DNA from: Tissierella sp. MB52-C2
GTDB lineage: Bacteria > Bacillota > Clostridia > Tissierellales > Tissierellaceae
Direction: 5' to 3'
DNA: 64,000 bases
Assembly (NCBI RefSeq): GCF_030931715.1
Contig: NZ_CP133261.1
Coordinates: 1,674,001-1,738,000, forward strand
Part shown: in pieces, positions 63,167 through 64,000 of the stretch
Layout: each line of letters begins with the position of its first letter
How positions within the stretch are numbered: the first letter of the stretch is position 1
The notes under the pieces: model-generated
Databases searched by the model: none
What the model saw: the letters and a program-made list of their open reading frames with translations, nothing else
Told to the model about the DNA's origin: nothing
Program-made: the position numbers and the translations under genes

Positions 63167-63221
63167 ATAATCACCTCAACTTATTCTAATATAATATTAT
63201 ACATAATTTCTTGATATATTT

Positions 63222-64000
63222 CTATCTTTCTTTTACTAATTTCGCTATATAAAACCCATCTGTATTATGAATATGAGGAAATAACTGAATATATCCATCT
63301 TTTAAAGTTTCAATATTTTCTTTATTATGAAACTTATTTTCAATATTAACTAAACTAAAATTTTTATTTTCCTCTATAAATCTACTTATCATATTAATAT
63401 TCTCATCCTTCTCTATGGTACAAGTACTATAGACTAAAAATCCTCCTACTTTAAGATATTCTTTTGCATTATTTAAAATTTTATATTGAATATCTACTAA
63501 TTCTTTTATATCTTCTTCTTTTCTATTTCTCTTAATTTCCGGTTTTCTTCTAATTAAACCTAATCCAGAACAAGGGGCATCTATTAATATATAATCTGCC
63601 ATATTTATTAATGATTCCTGCCTTTTAGTTCCATCGAAAATAAAGGTTTGAATAATATTAATTCCTAATCTATTTGCATTTTCCTCAACAAGTTTTAACT
63701 TATGTTCGTAAATATCCATACTTAAAATTTTTCCTTCATTATTCATAATCTGCCCTAGATGTGTAGCTTTTCCTCCCGGTGCACTACAAACATCTATAAT
63801 AGTACTTCCTGGACTTGGATCCATAACTTGCCCAACTAAAGTACTACTTTCATCTTGAATAAAGAAATGCCCTAGTTTAAATTCTGAGACTTCAGTTATT
63901 CTAGTTGGATTTTCAACGATTAAAGAGTCCTTAGCATATATAGAATCTTTAACTTTAAATCCATAGTTATTTAAACTCTCCTTTAATGTTTCCTTATTAG
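63222..64000 (-). CDS. rsmB: 16S rRNA (cytosine967-C5)-methyltransferase RsmB, 3' part
   Basis: The frame is open to the window edge, so the N-terminal part is outside. Visible: FKLGHFFIQDESSTLVGQVM, SPGSTIIDVCSAPGGKATHL (SAM site), DYILIDAPCSGLGLIRRKPE (first catalytic Cys) and GGFLVYSTCTIEKDENINMI (second Cys). Methylates C967 of 16S rRNA. About 260 of 445 residues are present. Confidence 0.95.
   Translation of the reverse strand, partial: NKETLKESLNNYGFKVKDSIYAKDSLIVENPTRITEVSEFKLGHFFIQDESSTLVGQVMDPSPGSTIIDVCSAPGGKATHLGQIMNNEGKILSMDIYEHKLKLVEENANRLGINIIQTFIFDGTKRQESLINMADYILIDAPCSGLGLIRRKPEIKRNRKEEDIKELVDIQYKILNNAKEYLKVGGFLVYSTCTIEKDENINMISRFIEENKNFSLVNIENKFHNKENIETLKDGYIQLFPHIHNTDGFYIAKLVKER

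Overview
The window comes from a low-GC, AT-rich Firmicute, most like an anaerobic spore-forming member of the Clostridia or Tissierellia. The gene order comM-yraN-ylqH-(ylqG-like)-rnhB-rbgA-rplS-trmD-rimM-khpA-rpsP-ffh-ylxM-ftsY-smc-(Elp3-like)-rnc-acpP-plsX-rpmF-DUF177-ackA, followed by coaD-rsmD-recG-fakA-yloU-rpmB and thiN/thiT-rpe-rsgA-prkC-stp-rlmN-rsmB, is the classical Firmicute core block. Sporulation capacity is suggested by ylbJ, which has a plausible sigma-E promoter. No rRNA, tRNA, CRISPR array or insertion sequence was recognised.

The left 28 kb is the right-hand part of an integrated prophage or phage-derived element. It sits inside comM (yifB): comM is cut after its conserved NPCPCG motif, and the cut abuts the 3' end of a large serine recombinase gene (26364-28100), so the two genes overlap antisense across the attachment site. 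Moving left from the attachment site there are: (i) the integrase; (ii) a tight five-gene operon of a short UvrD-like helicase, a 549-aa protein of unknown family, a small HTH-like protein, an ImmA/IrrE metallopeptidase and a PIN-like nuclease (21663-26263), which is the best candidate here for an undescribed defence or conflict system; (iii) lysogeny accessory genes (a YHYH/peptidoglycan-binding secreted protein and a membrane protein with a tandem Spo0A-box-like site); (iv) the immunity region, with a CI-like repressor, ImmA-like protease, Cro-like protein and a four-copy operator array; (v) leftward early genes for recombination and replication (ExoX-like-domain protein, DnaD-like initiator, RecU resolvase, phage metallopeptidase, ParB-like protein with a Cys-rich insert, DUF2786 protein); (vi) an ArpU/DUF1492-like late regulator, a Dam-type methylase and an McrA-like HNH endonuclease; and (vii) a cargo zone (0.2-6.1 kb) of single genes. 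The cargo includes a DUF4062 protein, a membrane-anchored PD-(D/E)XK-like protein and two further membrane proteins, several separated by near-identical terminators and preceded by a shared upstream motif. The start of a small-terminase-like gene lies at the left edge, so packaging and structural genes are outside the window.

The right 36 kb is mostly leftward housekeeping operons. Visible regulation includes a TPP riboswitch with terminator ahead of thiT-thiN, an L19-type leader ahead of rplS, consensus sigma-A promoters ahead of DUF177-rpmF and ackA, and a perfect 17-bp stem-loop between acpP and rnc. A 250-bp imperfect palindrome (56211-56459) with an ACTCGCTACGCTCAAACA-type loop looks like a dispersed palindromic element. 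A 56-aa two-helix membrane protein occupies the position where spoVM lies in Bacillus. No fapR gene is present between rpmF and plsX.
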